Below are positions 1-6,762 of a stretch of DNA of 16,543 bases, one piece after another. The notes under the pieces were generated by a model. The model was not told the origin of the DNA and made no database searches. It saw only the letters and a program-made list of their open reading frames with translations. Each line of letters opens with the position of its first letter. Positions within the stretch are counted from its first letter, which is position 1. A program made the position numbers and the translations under genes. This stretch comes from an archaeon CG07_land_8_20_14_0_80_38_8 (GTDB taxonomy: Archaea > Nanobdellota > Nanobdellia > Tiddalikarchaeales > Tiddalikarchaeaceae): contig PEWF01000026.1 of the NCBI GenBank assembly GCA_002779595.1, positions 412-16,954 of the forward strand, in the 5' to 3' direction.

Positions 1-440
1 AATTCACCCCGCAAATACTGGATTGGCTTGTCTGCTCCCTGAATACTTGTTAAGTTCCCGATAGTAACGCTCTCCATGCGGTTGCGGGTTACTGCTTTGC
101 TTATTCTCCAATTATTAGCCATGTTCTCAAACAAACCATAATAATACTGCAGCACACTTAACTTATTTACTGATTCTTTAAAAGATTCATACGCTTCAGG
201 ATTTGATTCTTTCAATTTTTCAGTATCTATATCTTTTTCAGGTATATTTGACAAGTAGCCAAGACTCAAATATGCCAAGTCCCTGTCCTTGTCCTTGCCT
301 CCAAATTCATATTTTGTTAATTCAGGAGCGCCAAGAACAGGATTCATCACTGCCTTGCCCAAAACGTCATCCAAACTATAATTAGAACTGTCACTTCCAT
401 CAATAAACATTAATTTATTCAAATATTTCATCAAACCCAT
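1..440 (-). CDS. Hypothetical protein, C-terminus cut by left window edge
   Basis: An open frame without stops runs from an ATG at 440 to the left edge, so only the first 146 residues are visible. I do not recognise the family. The protein begins MGLMKYLNKLMFIDG and is soluble and mixed charged, with no signal peptide or membrane segment. A glycine/aspartate/lysine-rich stretch (GGKDKDRD, about residues 47-54) precedes a mainly helical, tyrosine-rich part (LQYYYGLFENMANNW, about 96-110). The start is supported by a GGTGA Shine-Dalgarno-like motif (445-449), four bases before the ATG, and by a TATA-like TTTTTAAA centred 43 bases upstream, which predicts a leader of about 16 nt. It lies in the same orientation as the lysine-rich gene at 493-1473, but has its own promoter in the 52-base gap. 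The codons look like real coding sequence, but the function is unknown. Confidence 0.7.
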   Translation of the reverse strand, partial: MGLMKYLNKLMFIDGSDSSNYSLDDVLGKAVMNPVLGAPELTKYEFGGKDKDRDLAYLSLGYLSNIPEKDIDTEKLKESNPEAYESFKESVNKLSVLQYYYGLFENMANNWRISKAVTRNRMESVTIGNLTSIQGADKPIQYLRGE

Positions 441-479
441 TTTGTCACCACTAAACAGTAAATAATAGGAAAAATTGTG

Positions 480-487
480 TTTAAAAA
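480..487 (-). promoter_or_regulatory. TATA box of the gene starting at 440
   Basis: On the minus strand this reads TTTTTAAA, centred about 43 bases before the ATG at 440. A start of transcription about 27 bases downstream leaves a leader of about 16 nt, which contains GGTGA (445-449) as a ribosome binding site. Confidence 0.5.
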
Positions 488-492
488 CATTA

Positions 493-1473
493 CTAATCCT
501 TTGTTTTCCATATCCTCCTGGCAATTTTACTAATCTTAAGTGAATATTTATTTGACAAGAAACTTGTCCTATTCTGCACATCAATTATTTGCTGAAGCAA
601 GGCAGAACCTGCATTTTCCGGCACTTTAAACTTTAATGAATCAGGAAGAGGACTGCCCTCTAAATCAAAAGAGTTCATTTTTTTGGCATACTTTTCCTGC
701 TTCTTAACGCGCTTATTCTCTCTTTTTACAACATTCTTAAATATTTTAGCAATGAATTTGTTGTCTGATTTATTATCCTTTAAATAATTGGTAAATTCCC
801 TATATTTTTTTACGCAGTTAAGCTTATTTTTTTTAGTATCCTTTAATCTCTTAATAATTGACTTATTGCTTGATTTACTGTCTTTCAAATACTTAATGTA
901 CTCTTCATGCTTTTTAACGTCTGATTTCACAGCACGTATATCATCTGCATAAAGAGCATATGCAACATCGCATATTTCTATTACGTCTTCATCGCTTAAT
1001 TTTGAAGCATTGACTATTAAAGCACAGTATTCTTCATTATTTTTTTCCAGCCAGATTCTTAAATTATTTATACTGTTTTTCTGCATTTCCTGAAATTTTT
1101 TAACATAAGATTCATAATTTTTCAGAACATTCTCCAAATCCGCACCAGAATTGTCATTAATTATTTTTGCTATCTTATTAGTGTCTTTAGTATTTTCAAG
1201 CTCCTTAAACTTATTCATTAAGGCTTCATATCTTGTGTCAATTTTCTGACGCTCAATCCCATTAACAAGAGCAGAGAAATATTGTTTTTCTTGAGGTGTT
1301 TTAAAATTCTTCAAATAATCATTATGAATCTTTTGTAATTCGGCAGGAGGCAAATTTTTTGATTCGGACATTTTTTTAGAGTGTATATCATAATGCGAAA
1401 ACATTTCTTTATCAGGAATCATATTCAAATTATTAAATTGTTCATAATAAGTTATTAATCCTTTCAAACCCAT
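493..1473 (-). CDS. Lysine-rich helical protein with an internal 35-residue tandem repeat
   Basis: This is a 326-residue protein I do not recognise. It is hydrophilic, strongly charged and predicted to be almost entirely helical or coiled coil from about residue 40 to 268. There is no signal peptide or membrane segment. Residues 188-222 and 223-257 are tandem copies of one unit (16 of 35 positions identical by eye, core YLKD-x-KS-x-NK-x-I-x-K), and residue 258 onward begins a third, eroded copy. The first half contains charged helices (for example KNYESYVKKFQEM near 119-131). The C-terminal 60 residues leave the lysine-rich pattern. The start at 1473 is supported by a TATA-like TTTTAAAA centred 29.5 bases upstream, implying a leaderless message. 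Lysine-rich helices of this kind could bind nucleic acid or act as a spacer, but that is a guess. It diverges from the nucleotidyltransferase-HEPN gene. Confidence 0.8.
   Translation of the reverse strand: MGLKGLITYYEQFNNLNMIPDKEMFSHYDIHSKKMSESKNLPPAELQKIHNDYLKNFKTPQEKQYFSALVNGIERQKIDTRYEALMNKFKELENTKDTNKIAKIINDNSGADLENVLKNYESYVKKFQEMQKNSINNLRIWLEKNNEEYCALIVNASKLSDEDVIEICDVAYALYADDIRAVKSDVKKHEEYIKYLKDSKSSNKSIIKRLKDTKKNKLNCVKKYREFTNYLKDNKSDNKFIAKIFKNVVKRENKRVKKQEKYAKKMNSFDLEGSPLPDSLKFKVPENAGSALLQQIIDVQNRTSFLSNKYSLKISKIARRIWKTKD
703..912 (-). repeat. Two 105-bp in-frame tandem units inside the lysine-rich gene
   Basis: Bases 808-912 and 703-807 encode consecutive 35-residue units. Both start with Lys, keep YLKD at unit positions 8-11 and end with Val-Lys. 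Identity is about 46% at protein level, so the duplication is old or under relaxed constraint. It is visible only in translation. Confidence 0.7.
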
Positions 1474-1498
1474 AGAAGTATTATTGGGAAAATTTTGC

Positions 1499-1506
1499 TT
1501 TTAAAA
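1499..1506. promoter_or_regulatory. Symmetric TATA-like box between divergent genes
   Basis: TTTTAAAA is a perfect palindrome. Its centre is 29.5 bases from the minus-strand ATG at 1473 and 28.5 bases from the plus-strand ATG at 1531. It could therefore serve either gene or both, giving leaderless transcripts in each direction. A second box at 1524-1531 competes for the plus-strand gene. Confidence 0.5.
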
Positions 1507-1523
1507 CTTGCGTTTCGTAAAAG

Positions 1524-1531
1524 TTTTTAAA
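1524..1531 (+). promoter_or_regulatory. Alternative TATA-like box for the nucleotidyltransferase-HEPN gene
   Basis: TTTTTAAA is centred 27.5 bases before the in-frame ATG at 1555. If this is the box in use, translation begins at Met9 (MLEVIEVF) rather than at the ATG at 1531, which would then lie upstream of the transcript. Confidence 0.4.
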
Positions 1532-2307
1532 TGAGTTTAATTTACCAGAACTTTATGCTGGAGGTAATTGAGGTTTTCATTGAAAACTTGCTGTCGCGGG
1601 TAAGCGGCGTAATCAGCATTTGTTTTATCGGCAGCAGGAACACGCAGGAAGGAGTGGCTGAGGAAAGCGATTTGGACTTAATGGTATTAATAGATGATAC
1701 TGAGGAAGTTGCTCCTGACGTGAAAAACGTTATCAAGAATATTGCAAGAATGGTTAATCCAATACTCCACTGCCAAATTTACACGCTGACTGAGTTCTGG
1801 AAATACGTTAATGAAGGCAGCCCAATAACTTACACCATGCTCAGGGACGCGACAGCGTATTATGACACTGGCTTTTTTGAGACTCTGCAGAAATTGGTAA
1901 AGATTGGTAGCATCAGGCCAACGAATAAAGCCATTGAGAAGCAGTTAACCCTTGCAAAGCAGTTGATGAAAATAACTTACCACAGCGTGAACAAAGGCTT
2001 GATTCATAACCTTGAAGGAGCAGTGGTTTCAAGCGCGCAGAGCATATTAATGGAATTGGGAGTGGAGCCTCCCTCGCCGAAGCAGGTGCCAGCTTACGTG
2101 AAGAAATTCTTAGTGGATGAAGGATTGCTGCCTGAGGAGTATTACCACATTGCCAATAAGGTTGTGCAGACTCATAAGGATATTGAGCATGAGAAGAAAA
2201 CCTCGCTCAGCGGGAAGGAATTGCAGGACTTGTACAATGACACTAACAAGTTCGTGACAAGAATGGAGCAGGTATTGGTTGCCATAAAGGGTGAAAGGAA
2301 GGATTAA
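1531..2307 (+). CDS. Fused MNT-type nucleotidyltransferase and HEPN-like protein
   Basis: This 258-residue protein has two domains. Residues about 10-110 are a minimal nucleotidyltransferase (DNA polymerase beta superfamily): Gly34-Ser35 of the nucleotide loop, then SDLDLMV (46-52) with the metal-ligand pair Asp47 and Asp49. On the strand where a third carboxylate is expected I see Gln82 (CQIY), so catalysis may be impaired. Residues about 135-250 are helical and HEPN-like (PSPKQVPAYVKKF...GLLPEEYY...THKDIEH). HEPN RNases use R-x4-6-H. Here the equivalent stretch has His but no Arg at the right distance. MNT and HEPN are usually separate toxin-antitoxin partners, but here they form one chain and no second partner gene is adjacent. 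Met9 (base 1555) is a strong alternative start. The gene is convergent with the next one, with two bases between their ends. The domain call is firm; the function (signalling, RNA-end modification or a domesticated toxin pair) is open. Confidence 0.82.
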   Translation: MSLIYQNFMLEVIEVFIENLLSRVSGVISICFIGSRNTQEGVAEESDLDLMVLIDDTEEVAPDVKNVIKNIARMVNPILHCQIYTLTEFWKYVNEGSPITYTMLRDATAYYDTGFFETLQKLVKIGSIRPTNKAIEKQLTLAKQLMKITYHSVNKGLIHNLEGAVVSSAQSILMELGVEPPSPKQVPAYVKKFLVDEGLLPEEYYHIANKVVQTHKDIEHEKKTSLSGKELQDLYNDTNKFVTRMEQVLVAIKGERKD

Positions 2308-2309
2308 AA

Positions 2310-3221
2310 TTACAAGAATTTGCTTACTTTCTCATCCAATATTCTAATTATATGCAATAAGTTATCATCACCTTTGATATGGTTCTTTCTGTGGTCGCCG
2401 TCATGATACTTCAATTCTAAGCATTTAATAATTGTATCAAAATATTTATTAAATTTCTTGTGAGGCCCTTTTTTATTGCAGACTTTTGAAAGAAACTTTT
2501 CTGTTTTATCGCCTAATGATAAATAATCTTTAACTTGGGGTTTATGCGCTTTGGATTTCATTTCACTAAAATTATTCCACTCTTTCAGCAGATTTTTCCG
2601 ATACTCTTTATAGTCCGGCTTTTTAACATTGTTTAACTGTGAAAAAATATTCTCACCTTTTAATGTGGAAACATACCCTTGCTTGCTTCCGGCAATTACC
2701 CCTAGATTCTCCAAATGTTTCAATAGTTGGTTCTTGTCCAATTCCCCTTCATAAATTATGTCTTCAATTTTTTTGCAGCTCCCGTTCAGGCAGTTCATAA
2801 TTTTAAGAACACCAGGCCCGAAATTAATATTAGATGTTTGGGTTAATTCAACCATTGCTTCATTAATTGAACAGTTCTCAACGTATTGGTCATTAAAATC
2901 AGATACTAATTCTTCATATTTTTCCGTAATCATTTTTAATTCTTTTTTCAGCTGGATATGCTGCGAGTATAATAGGTTAATAATAATTTCCATGTCTTCA
3001 AATAATCCTGGGTATATCTTATTTATGTTCTGCAGCCTGCCGGAAATGTACTTAATCTCCTTCTCAGGCATTTCAATACCAAAAGCGTTATAGACTTTAT
3101 TGATTCCTTCAAGGTTTAAACGCTCATCTCTTTTTAGCAGTTCATAACCTATATCAATCGTTTTTCTGAACTTTTTATGCCTCTTGCTTAATTTTTTTTT
3201 AACAATATTCCGGAAACCCAT
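2310..3221 (-). CDS. Hypothetical protein with a likely central winged helix
   Basis: This 303-residue protein is not recognised as a whole. Residues 1-20 are strongly basic (KKKLSKRHKKFRK). Residues about 25-110 are helical, with a coiled-coil-like run near 85-110. Residues about 136-196 resemble a winged helix-turn-helix: GVLKIMNCLNGSCKKIEDI, a second helix ending LLKHLENLGVIAGS, and a wing-like GYVSTLKGENIF. That order (helix, helix, LxxLxxxGxI, strand turn) is typical of archaeal wHTH domains and suggests DNA binding, possibly as a regulator. The C-terminal 100 residues are charged and helical, with HDGDHRKNHIKGDD at about 274-287. The start is supported by a TATA-like box centred 27.5 bases upstream. 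No signal peptide or membrane segment is visible. The wHTH assignment is by eye only. Confidence 0.75.
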   Translation of the reverse strand: MGFRNIVKKKLSKRHKKFRKTIDIGYELLKRDERLNLEGINKVYNAFGIEMPEKEIKYISGRLQNINKIYPGLFEDMEIIINLLYSQHIQLKKELKMITEKYEELVSDFNDQYVENCSINEAMVELTQTSNINFGPGVLKIMNCLNGSCKKIEDIIYEGELDKNQLLKHLENLGVIAGSKQGYVSTLKGENIFSQLNNVKKPDYKEYRKNLLKEWNNFSEMKSKAHKPQVKDYLSLGDKTEKFLSKVCNKKGPHKKFNKYFDTIIKCLELKYHDGDHRKNHIKGDDNLLHIIRILDEKVSKFL

Positions 3222-3244
3222 TAAGTAATGATTAATTAATACTA

Positions 3245-3252
3245 TTATAAAA
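3245..3252 (-). promoter_or_regulatory. TATA box of the wHTH-like gene
   Basis: Reads TTTTATAA on the minus strand, centred 27.5 bases before the ATG at 3221, so a leaderless transcript is expected. It shares a 98-base divergent promoter region with the eL33 operon. Confidence 0.6.
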
Positions 3253-3287
3253 TTTACTAATTTAAACCTTCACAAATAATAATAAAC

Positions 3288-3295
3288 TTTATAAA
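3288..3295 (+). promoter_or_regulatory. TATA box of the eL33-trm1 operon
   Basis: TTTATAAA, centred 28.5 bases before the ATG at 3320, with no room for a Shine-Dalgarno leader. Leaderless transcription of the operon is inferred. Confidence 0.65.
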
Positions 3296-3319
3296 AAGTT
3301 CTTCAATAGTATTGATATT

Positions 3320-3565
3320 ATGAAAGGAATCATAACAAGTTACAGGAGGGGCAGGGGCACGCAGACAGGCAACCAAATGATTATACTGCCTGAAAATCCT
3401 GAAAAAAGCGCTGAATTAATCGGCAAAAAAGTAATATATAAAACGAAAACCAAGGAAATTAAAGGGGAAATTACTGCACTCCACGGCAATAAAGGGGCTG
3501 TAAGGGCAAGGTTTGAGACTGGAATGCCTGGGCAGAGCTTGTTAAGAGAAGTAATAATTGAATAA
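3320..3565 (+). CDS. rpl35ae: Large-subunit ribosomal protein eL33 (L35Ae)
   Basis: An 81-residue protein with the full signature of archaeal L35Ae: the N-terminal YRRGRGTQTGNQMII (residues 8-22), a central IGKKVIYKT, and the C-terminal ALHGNKGAVRARFETGMPGQ (53-72). It is a small beta-barrel protein of the large subunit, shared by archaea and eukaryotes and absent from bacteria, which makes it one of the best lineage markers here. Length matches archaeal members (about 80-90 residues). It is the first gene of a plus-strand operon: trm1 starts five bases after its stop, with no promoter between them. Pairing a ribosomal protein with a tRNA modification enzyme fits co-expression of translation genes. 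The start is fixed by the TATA box 28.5 bases upstream and by family alignment. Confidence 0.96.
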   Translation: MKGIITSYRRGRGTQTGNQMIILPENPEKSAELIGKKVIYKTKTKEIKGEITALHGNKGAVRARFETGMPGQSLLREVIIE

Positions 3566-3570
3566 TTCTC

Positions 3571-4620
3571 ATGAAATACGAAGAAGGGTTAATAAAAATA
3601 TTCGTGCCTGACAGGCAGAAATTAATGAAGAAGAATGAAATATTCCTGAACGAGCATAAAAAGTTTGACAGGGACTTGAACGTGTTTTTAGTGAAAGCAT
3701 TAAAATTGAAGGGCAAAACTTATCTGGAATTAATGGGCGCGAGCGGAATAAGGGGATTAAGATTAGGGAAGGAAACTAAAGCATTCAAGAAAATTATCAT
3801 TAATGATTACAAACTGGAGGCAGTGAGGAATGCTGAAAAGAACGCGGAAGAGAACAAGGTTAAGATTGAATCAATGAATGAGGATGCGAAGAAATTATTA
3901 AGCAATCTGAACCAGGGAGTGGATTACGTTGACGTGGACCCTTTCGGAAGCCCTATTTATTACGTGAGGAGTGCGTGCCTTGCATTGTCCCGCAACGGCG
4001 TATTATCAATTACAAGCACTGACACTGGCGCTTTAAGCGGCACGTTCCCGAAAGCGTGCAGGCGAAGATATCACGCAGTGCCATATAAGACGGAATTTTA
4101 TTATGAGAACGGTTTAAGGATTCTTGCAAAGGCAGTGATTGAAGAGGCAAGCATTCATGACATTGCATTAGTGCCTTTCTTTGCGCACGCAACGAGGCAT
4201 TACTTCAGGATTTATTTCAGGAAAGTGAAAGGTGCAAAAGAAACCGATGAATTAATGAGGATGATAAATTACTTATCCTACTGCCCTGACTGCCTTGAAA
4301 GAAGCATTGGATTGAAAGAAGTCTGCGGGTGCGGGAAGAAGCGAGTAATCATAGGCCCGTTATTCACAGGCAAATTGTATGACATTAGTCTGGTTAAGCG
4401 CATGAAAAAGTCCGGCGAGTACGAGGATTTTTTTGATAAAATAATTGAGGAAGCAGGAATTGATGTTCCGTGGTTTTACACCACTGACAGCCTGGCAAGG
4501 AAGTACAAGATTTGCGAGCCGAGGATGCGCGACTTAAAATGTGCAAGGACTCATATTAACCCTAAAGGTTTCAAGACGAGCAAGAGCGTGAAGGAAATCC
4601 TTGCCACTCTTCCGCAGTGA
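3571..4620 (+). CDS. trm1: tRNA (guanine(26)-N2)-dimethyltransferase Trm1
   Basis: A 349-residue enzyme that uses S-adenosylmethionine to methylate N2 of G26 in tRNA, at the junction of the D and anticodon stems. Visible motifs are FDRDLNV (32-38), the SAM-binding ELMGASGIRGLR (53-64), the catalytic motif IV DVDPFGSP (121-128), TDTGALSG (150-157), CRRRY (163-167), and a zinc-binding set CPDC (238-241) plus CGC (252-254) in the C-terminal Trm1-specific domain. Length is slightly below the usual 370-390 residues, mostly through short loops, and no core motif is lost. The start at 3571 lies five bases after the eL33 stop and has no Shine-Dalgarno motif. The downstream membrane protein overlaps its stop by four bases (GTGA). 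Confidence 0.97.
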   Translation: MKYEEGLIKIFVPDRQKLMKKNEIFLNEHKKFDRDLNVFLVKALKLKGKTYLELMGASGIRGLRLGKETKAFKKIIINDYKLEAVRNAEKNAEENKVKIESMNEDAKKLLSNLNQGVDYVDVDPFGSPIYYVRSACLALSRNGVLSITSTDTGALSGTFPKACRRRYHAVPYKTEFYYENGLRILAKAVIEEASIHDIALVPFFAHATRHYFRIYFRKVKGAKETDELMRMINYLSYCPDCLERSIGLKEVCGCGKKRVIIGPLFTGKLYDISLVKRMKKSGEYEDFFDKIIEEAGIDVPWFYTTDSLARKYKICEPRMRDLKCARTHINPKGFKTSKSVKEILATLPQ

Positions 4621-4955
4621 ATCAATTTTATAACATCAGTGCTCTTAATATAATAAGAGGTTTTGATGCGTTGACTCTTGATGAAGAATTGTCCACTGAA
4701 AAAAAAGTTAATATTAACTACAAAAATGTTTATACCTATTTGAGCATTGAGGATTATAAAAGTATGAAAATAAAAAGTTATACCAGCATAATTTCAGGAA
4801 TTATTATTGAACCATTATTGTACGTTTTTGGGGGATTATCAATGGCTGTAGTATTCAGCATTATTCCTGTTTTGCTTGAAGTTTACGGAGTCTGGAGCCT
4901 TTATGATGCTGTTAATGGTTTAAAATATTATGAGAAAAAAATGATTACTCAGTGA
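4617..4955 (+). CDS. Small membrane protein, function unknown
   Basis: A 112-residue protein starting at a GTG that overlaps the trm1 stop (GTGA), which suggests translational coupling and co-transcription with eL33 and trm1. Residues 1-50 are soluble and charged. From about residue 54 to 98 it is strongly hydrophobic (SIISGIIIEPLLYVFGG followed by MAVVFSIIPVLLEVYGVW), enough for two transmembrane helices separated by a GG turn. The short tail KYYEKKMITQ is basic. I recognise no family. A shorter form from the ATG at 4764 would keep only the membrane part; I prefer the long form because the N-terminal half has normal coding character. Its 3' end overlaps the convergent TFB gene by 11 bases. 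Confidence 0.65.
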   Translation: MNQFYNISALNIIRGFDALTLDEELSTEKKVNINYKNVYTYLSIEDYKSMKIKSYTSIISGIIIEPLLYVFGGLSMAVVFSIIPVLLEVYGVWSLYDAVNGLKYYEKKMITQ

Positions 4956-5844
4956 TTATTTCAGGGTCTAATTTTAATTTGTCAATTAATTCCTTGTAGC
5001 GGTTCCTGATTGTTACTTCAGTGACTCCTGCAACGTCAGCAACTTCCCTTTGAGTTTTCTTTTCATTGCAGATTAAAGTGGCAACGTATAATGCCGCAGC
5101 AGCAACACCCATAGGGCCTTTACCGCTAGTAATCTCAGCATCCTGCGCTTTGTTAATAATTTCAACAGCCTTGCTTATAGTTTTGGGGCTGAGTTTTAAC
5201 TCGCTTGCAAACCTGTAAACGTAATCCAGCGGAAACGTCGGCAATATCCTGATGCCTAATTCCCTGCAAATAAACCTGTAAGTTTTCCCAATTTCTTTCT
5301 TGTCAAGTGTGAATGCTTCGCTGATTTCATCCAATGTTCTTGGAAACCTGTGCCTTCTGCACGCAGCGTATAAAGCTCCTGCAACAACTGATTCCATGCT
5401 CCTGCCCCTGACTAATCCTTTCTCTGCAGCTTCGCGGTAAATTTTTGCAGCCTCCTCCATTGCAATGTGAGGAACGTTCAGGAAACTGCCAACTCTTCTT
5501 AATTCAGCCAAAGCGTACTTAACATTGCGCTCTATGGCGGTGCTGATTCTTGCCTGCCACTTCTTCAAGCGGTAGAATCTTTTCCTCTCGCCCGCGTTGA
5601 CTTTGTACAAGTCACCTGCCTGCCCTATCTTGGTGCTCATTCCCTTGTCATGCTTTGTGAAAGTTAAAGGAGTACCTGTCCTTCTCTTGCCCCCGTCATC
5701 GCCTGAGAACTCGCGCCATTCCTGCCCGTAATCAATAACGTCCTCATCAACAACGTTGCCGCACTTCTTGCAGATAGTTTCCCCTAATCTTCTGTCAATA
5801 ATGAATTCTGAATTTCCGCACACCGCACATTTATGCTTATTCAC
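4945..5844 (-). CDS. tfb: Transcription initiation factor B (TFB)
   Basis: A 299-residue archaeal homologue of TFIIB, which binds TBP-TATA complexes and recruits RNA polymerase. The N-terminal zinc ribbon has Cys6, Cys9, Cys25 and Cys28 (CAVC and CKKC). The B-reader/linker region spans about residues 38-75 (EWREFSGDD..RRTGTPLT). Two cyclin-like repeats follow, about 105-195 and 200-292, and the second carries the helix-turn-helix that reads the BRE (QREVADVAGVTEVTIRNRYKEL, 265-286). Length is normal and no key residue is missing. The start is a GTG at 5844, supported by a strong GGGGGAG motif eight bases upstream and by the expected short distance to the zinc ribbon. This is one of the few genes here with a leader. 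An inverted-repeat element lies upstream of its TATA box. Confidence 0.98.
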   Translation of the reverse strand: MNKHKCAVCGNSEFIIDRRLGETICKKCGNVVDEDVIDYGQEWREFSGDDGGKRRTGTPLTFTKHDKGMSTKIGQAGDLYKVNAGERKRFYRLKKWQARISTAIERNVKYALAELRRVGSFLNVPHIAMEEAAKIYREAAEKGLVRGRSMESVVAGALYAACRRHRFPRTLDEISEAFTLDKKEIGKTYRFICRELGIRILPTFPLDYVYRFASELKLSPKTISKAVEIINKAQDAEITSGKGPMGVAAAALYVATLICNEKKTQREVADVAGVTEVTIRNRYKELIDKLKLDPEIITE

Positions 5845-5852
5845 TATTTTTA

Positions 5853-5859
5853 CTCCCCC
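5853..5859 (-). promoter_or_regulatory. Shine-Dalgarno motif of tfb
   Basis: GGGGGAG on the minus strand, eight bases before the GTG at 5844. It decides the start, because the nearer TTTTTAAA (5860-5867) is too close to act as a TATA box for this codon. Confidence 0.65.
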
Positions 5860-5881
5860 TTTAAAAAAATTATTAAAAACG

Positions 5882-5888
5882 TTTAAAA
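5882..5888 (-). promoter_or_regulatory. Probable TATA box of tfb
   Basis: Reads TTTTAAA on the minus strand, centred 41 bases before the GTG. The predicted leader of about 14 nt contains the GGGGGAG motif. The AT-rich run makes other boxes possible. Confidence 0.45.
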
Positions 5889-5928
5889 GACTTTCGCAGT
5901 TTTAATTTAAAAAAGTTTCTATTTTGTT

Positions 5929-6014
5929 GGCTTTGCACAATAAATAAGGTTTGCATAAATAATACTTTCACTTGCACAATTTATCAAATACGAGAATTAA
6001 TATTTGTGCAAAGC
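5929..6014. repeat. Inverted-repeat element 1, upstream of tfb
   Basis: The arms GCTTTGCACAA (5930-5940) and TTGTGCAAAGC (6004-6014) are perfect 11-bp inverted copies, 63 bases apart. Inside are a second TTGCACAAT (5973-5981, same strand as the left arm) and a degenerate TTTGCATAAATAA (5950-5962) that repeats the left arm's TTTGCACAATAAATAA. TTGYRCAA, the shared core, is palindromic. The element begins 41 bases upstream of the tfb TATA box and ends seven bases past the stop of the orphan at 6021. A sister element lies at 12016-12103. Confidence 0.7.
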
Positions 6015-6020
6015 AAAATA

Positions 6021-6668
6021 TTATGTTTTTAATGATTTTTTAACTAAATAAATCGAATGAGGAACATAATATGTCTCGTAAGGCAACTCTTTTATTTTTT
6101 TATCCAATAATTCAGTTTCAACCAGTTTCGGTTCACTTTTTATAGTAATATTAAAAACATCAATTATTTTTTTAACAATATTTATATCAGTGCAAGGGCA
6201 AAAATTTCCATAATTCATAATGTACCCTTTCCACTTCGGGTCTTTTACCGGAACTTCCATAAAAATTAAATGCTCATCATCAACTTTCTGATTTATTTTG
6301 CCCATAAGAGTTCTAAATAATTGCTTTCTTAAGCATTTATTATCCATAATTTCCTGACTATAACATATATAGCCGAACTTTGAAAAATGTTTATTCAAAT
6401 CAGGCACTAATTTATAATCTGACATACCTATCATAAAATCAATACCACTGTCTTTTTCGCAGTGATAATATAAATTAGGATAATCTGCTGTCATTTTTTT
6501 CTTTCTATCCCAATGAGCATTGCTTTTCACATTTTTTACATATTCAGCATAAGTAACTGCTGAAAGTTTCTCACTAATATCAACTAATTTCTGCACAAGA
6601 AGTTCATCATTTAAATGTTTCATATTTAAGAAAAAACAATTATCTTTCAAATCCTCAATATTGTTCAT
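6021..6668 (-). CDS. Hypothetical orphan protein
   Basis: A soluble protein of 215 residues that I do not recognise. It has several aromatic and cysteine residues (YYHCEKDSGIDF, NFCPCTDINIVKK), with one C-x-C pair about 50 residues before the C-terminus, but no complete metal motif and no membrane segment. The frame could be extended to an ATG at 6710, but a TATA-like TTTTAAAT at 6695-6702 is centred 30.5 bases before the ATG at 6668. I therefore start the gene at 6668 (MNNIEDLKDN), with a leaderless message. Its base composition is visibly more AT-rich than that of the conserved genes around it, which suits a fast-evolving or recently acquired gene. It is followed at once by inverted-repeat element 1. 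Confidence 0.7.
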   Translation of the reverse strand: MNNIEDLKDNCFFLNMKHLNDELLVQKLVDISEKLSAVTYAEYVKNVKSNAHWDRKKKMTADYPNLYYHCEKDSGIDFMIGMSDYKLVPDLNKHFSKFGYICYSQEIMDNKCLRKQLFRTLMGKINQKVDDEHLIFMEVPVKDPKWKGYIMNYGNFCPCTDINIVKKIIDVFNITIKSEPKLVETELLDKKIKELPYETYYVPHSIYLVKKSLKT

Positions 6669-6694
6669 TACTTTAAAAGAGTAGAAATAGTTTA

Positions 6695-6702
6695 TTTTAA
6701 AT
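6695..6702 (-). promoter_or_regulatory. TATA box of the orphan at 6021-6668
   Basis: Reads ATTTAAAA on the minus strand, centred 30.5 bases before the ATG at 6668. Choosing it excludes the upstream ATG at 6710. Confidence 0.5.
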
Positions 6703-6762
6703 ATTTCCATAATCTGATGTTTAAAAAAAAATGAAAATTAATTTAAGCAATAAAAATAGAGT

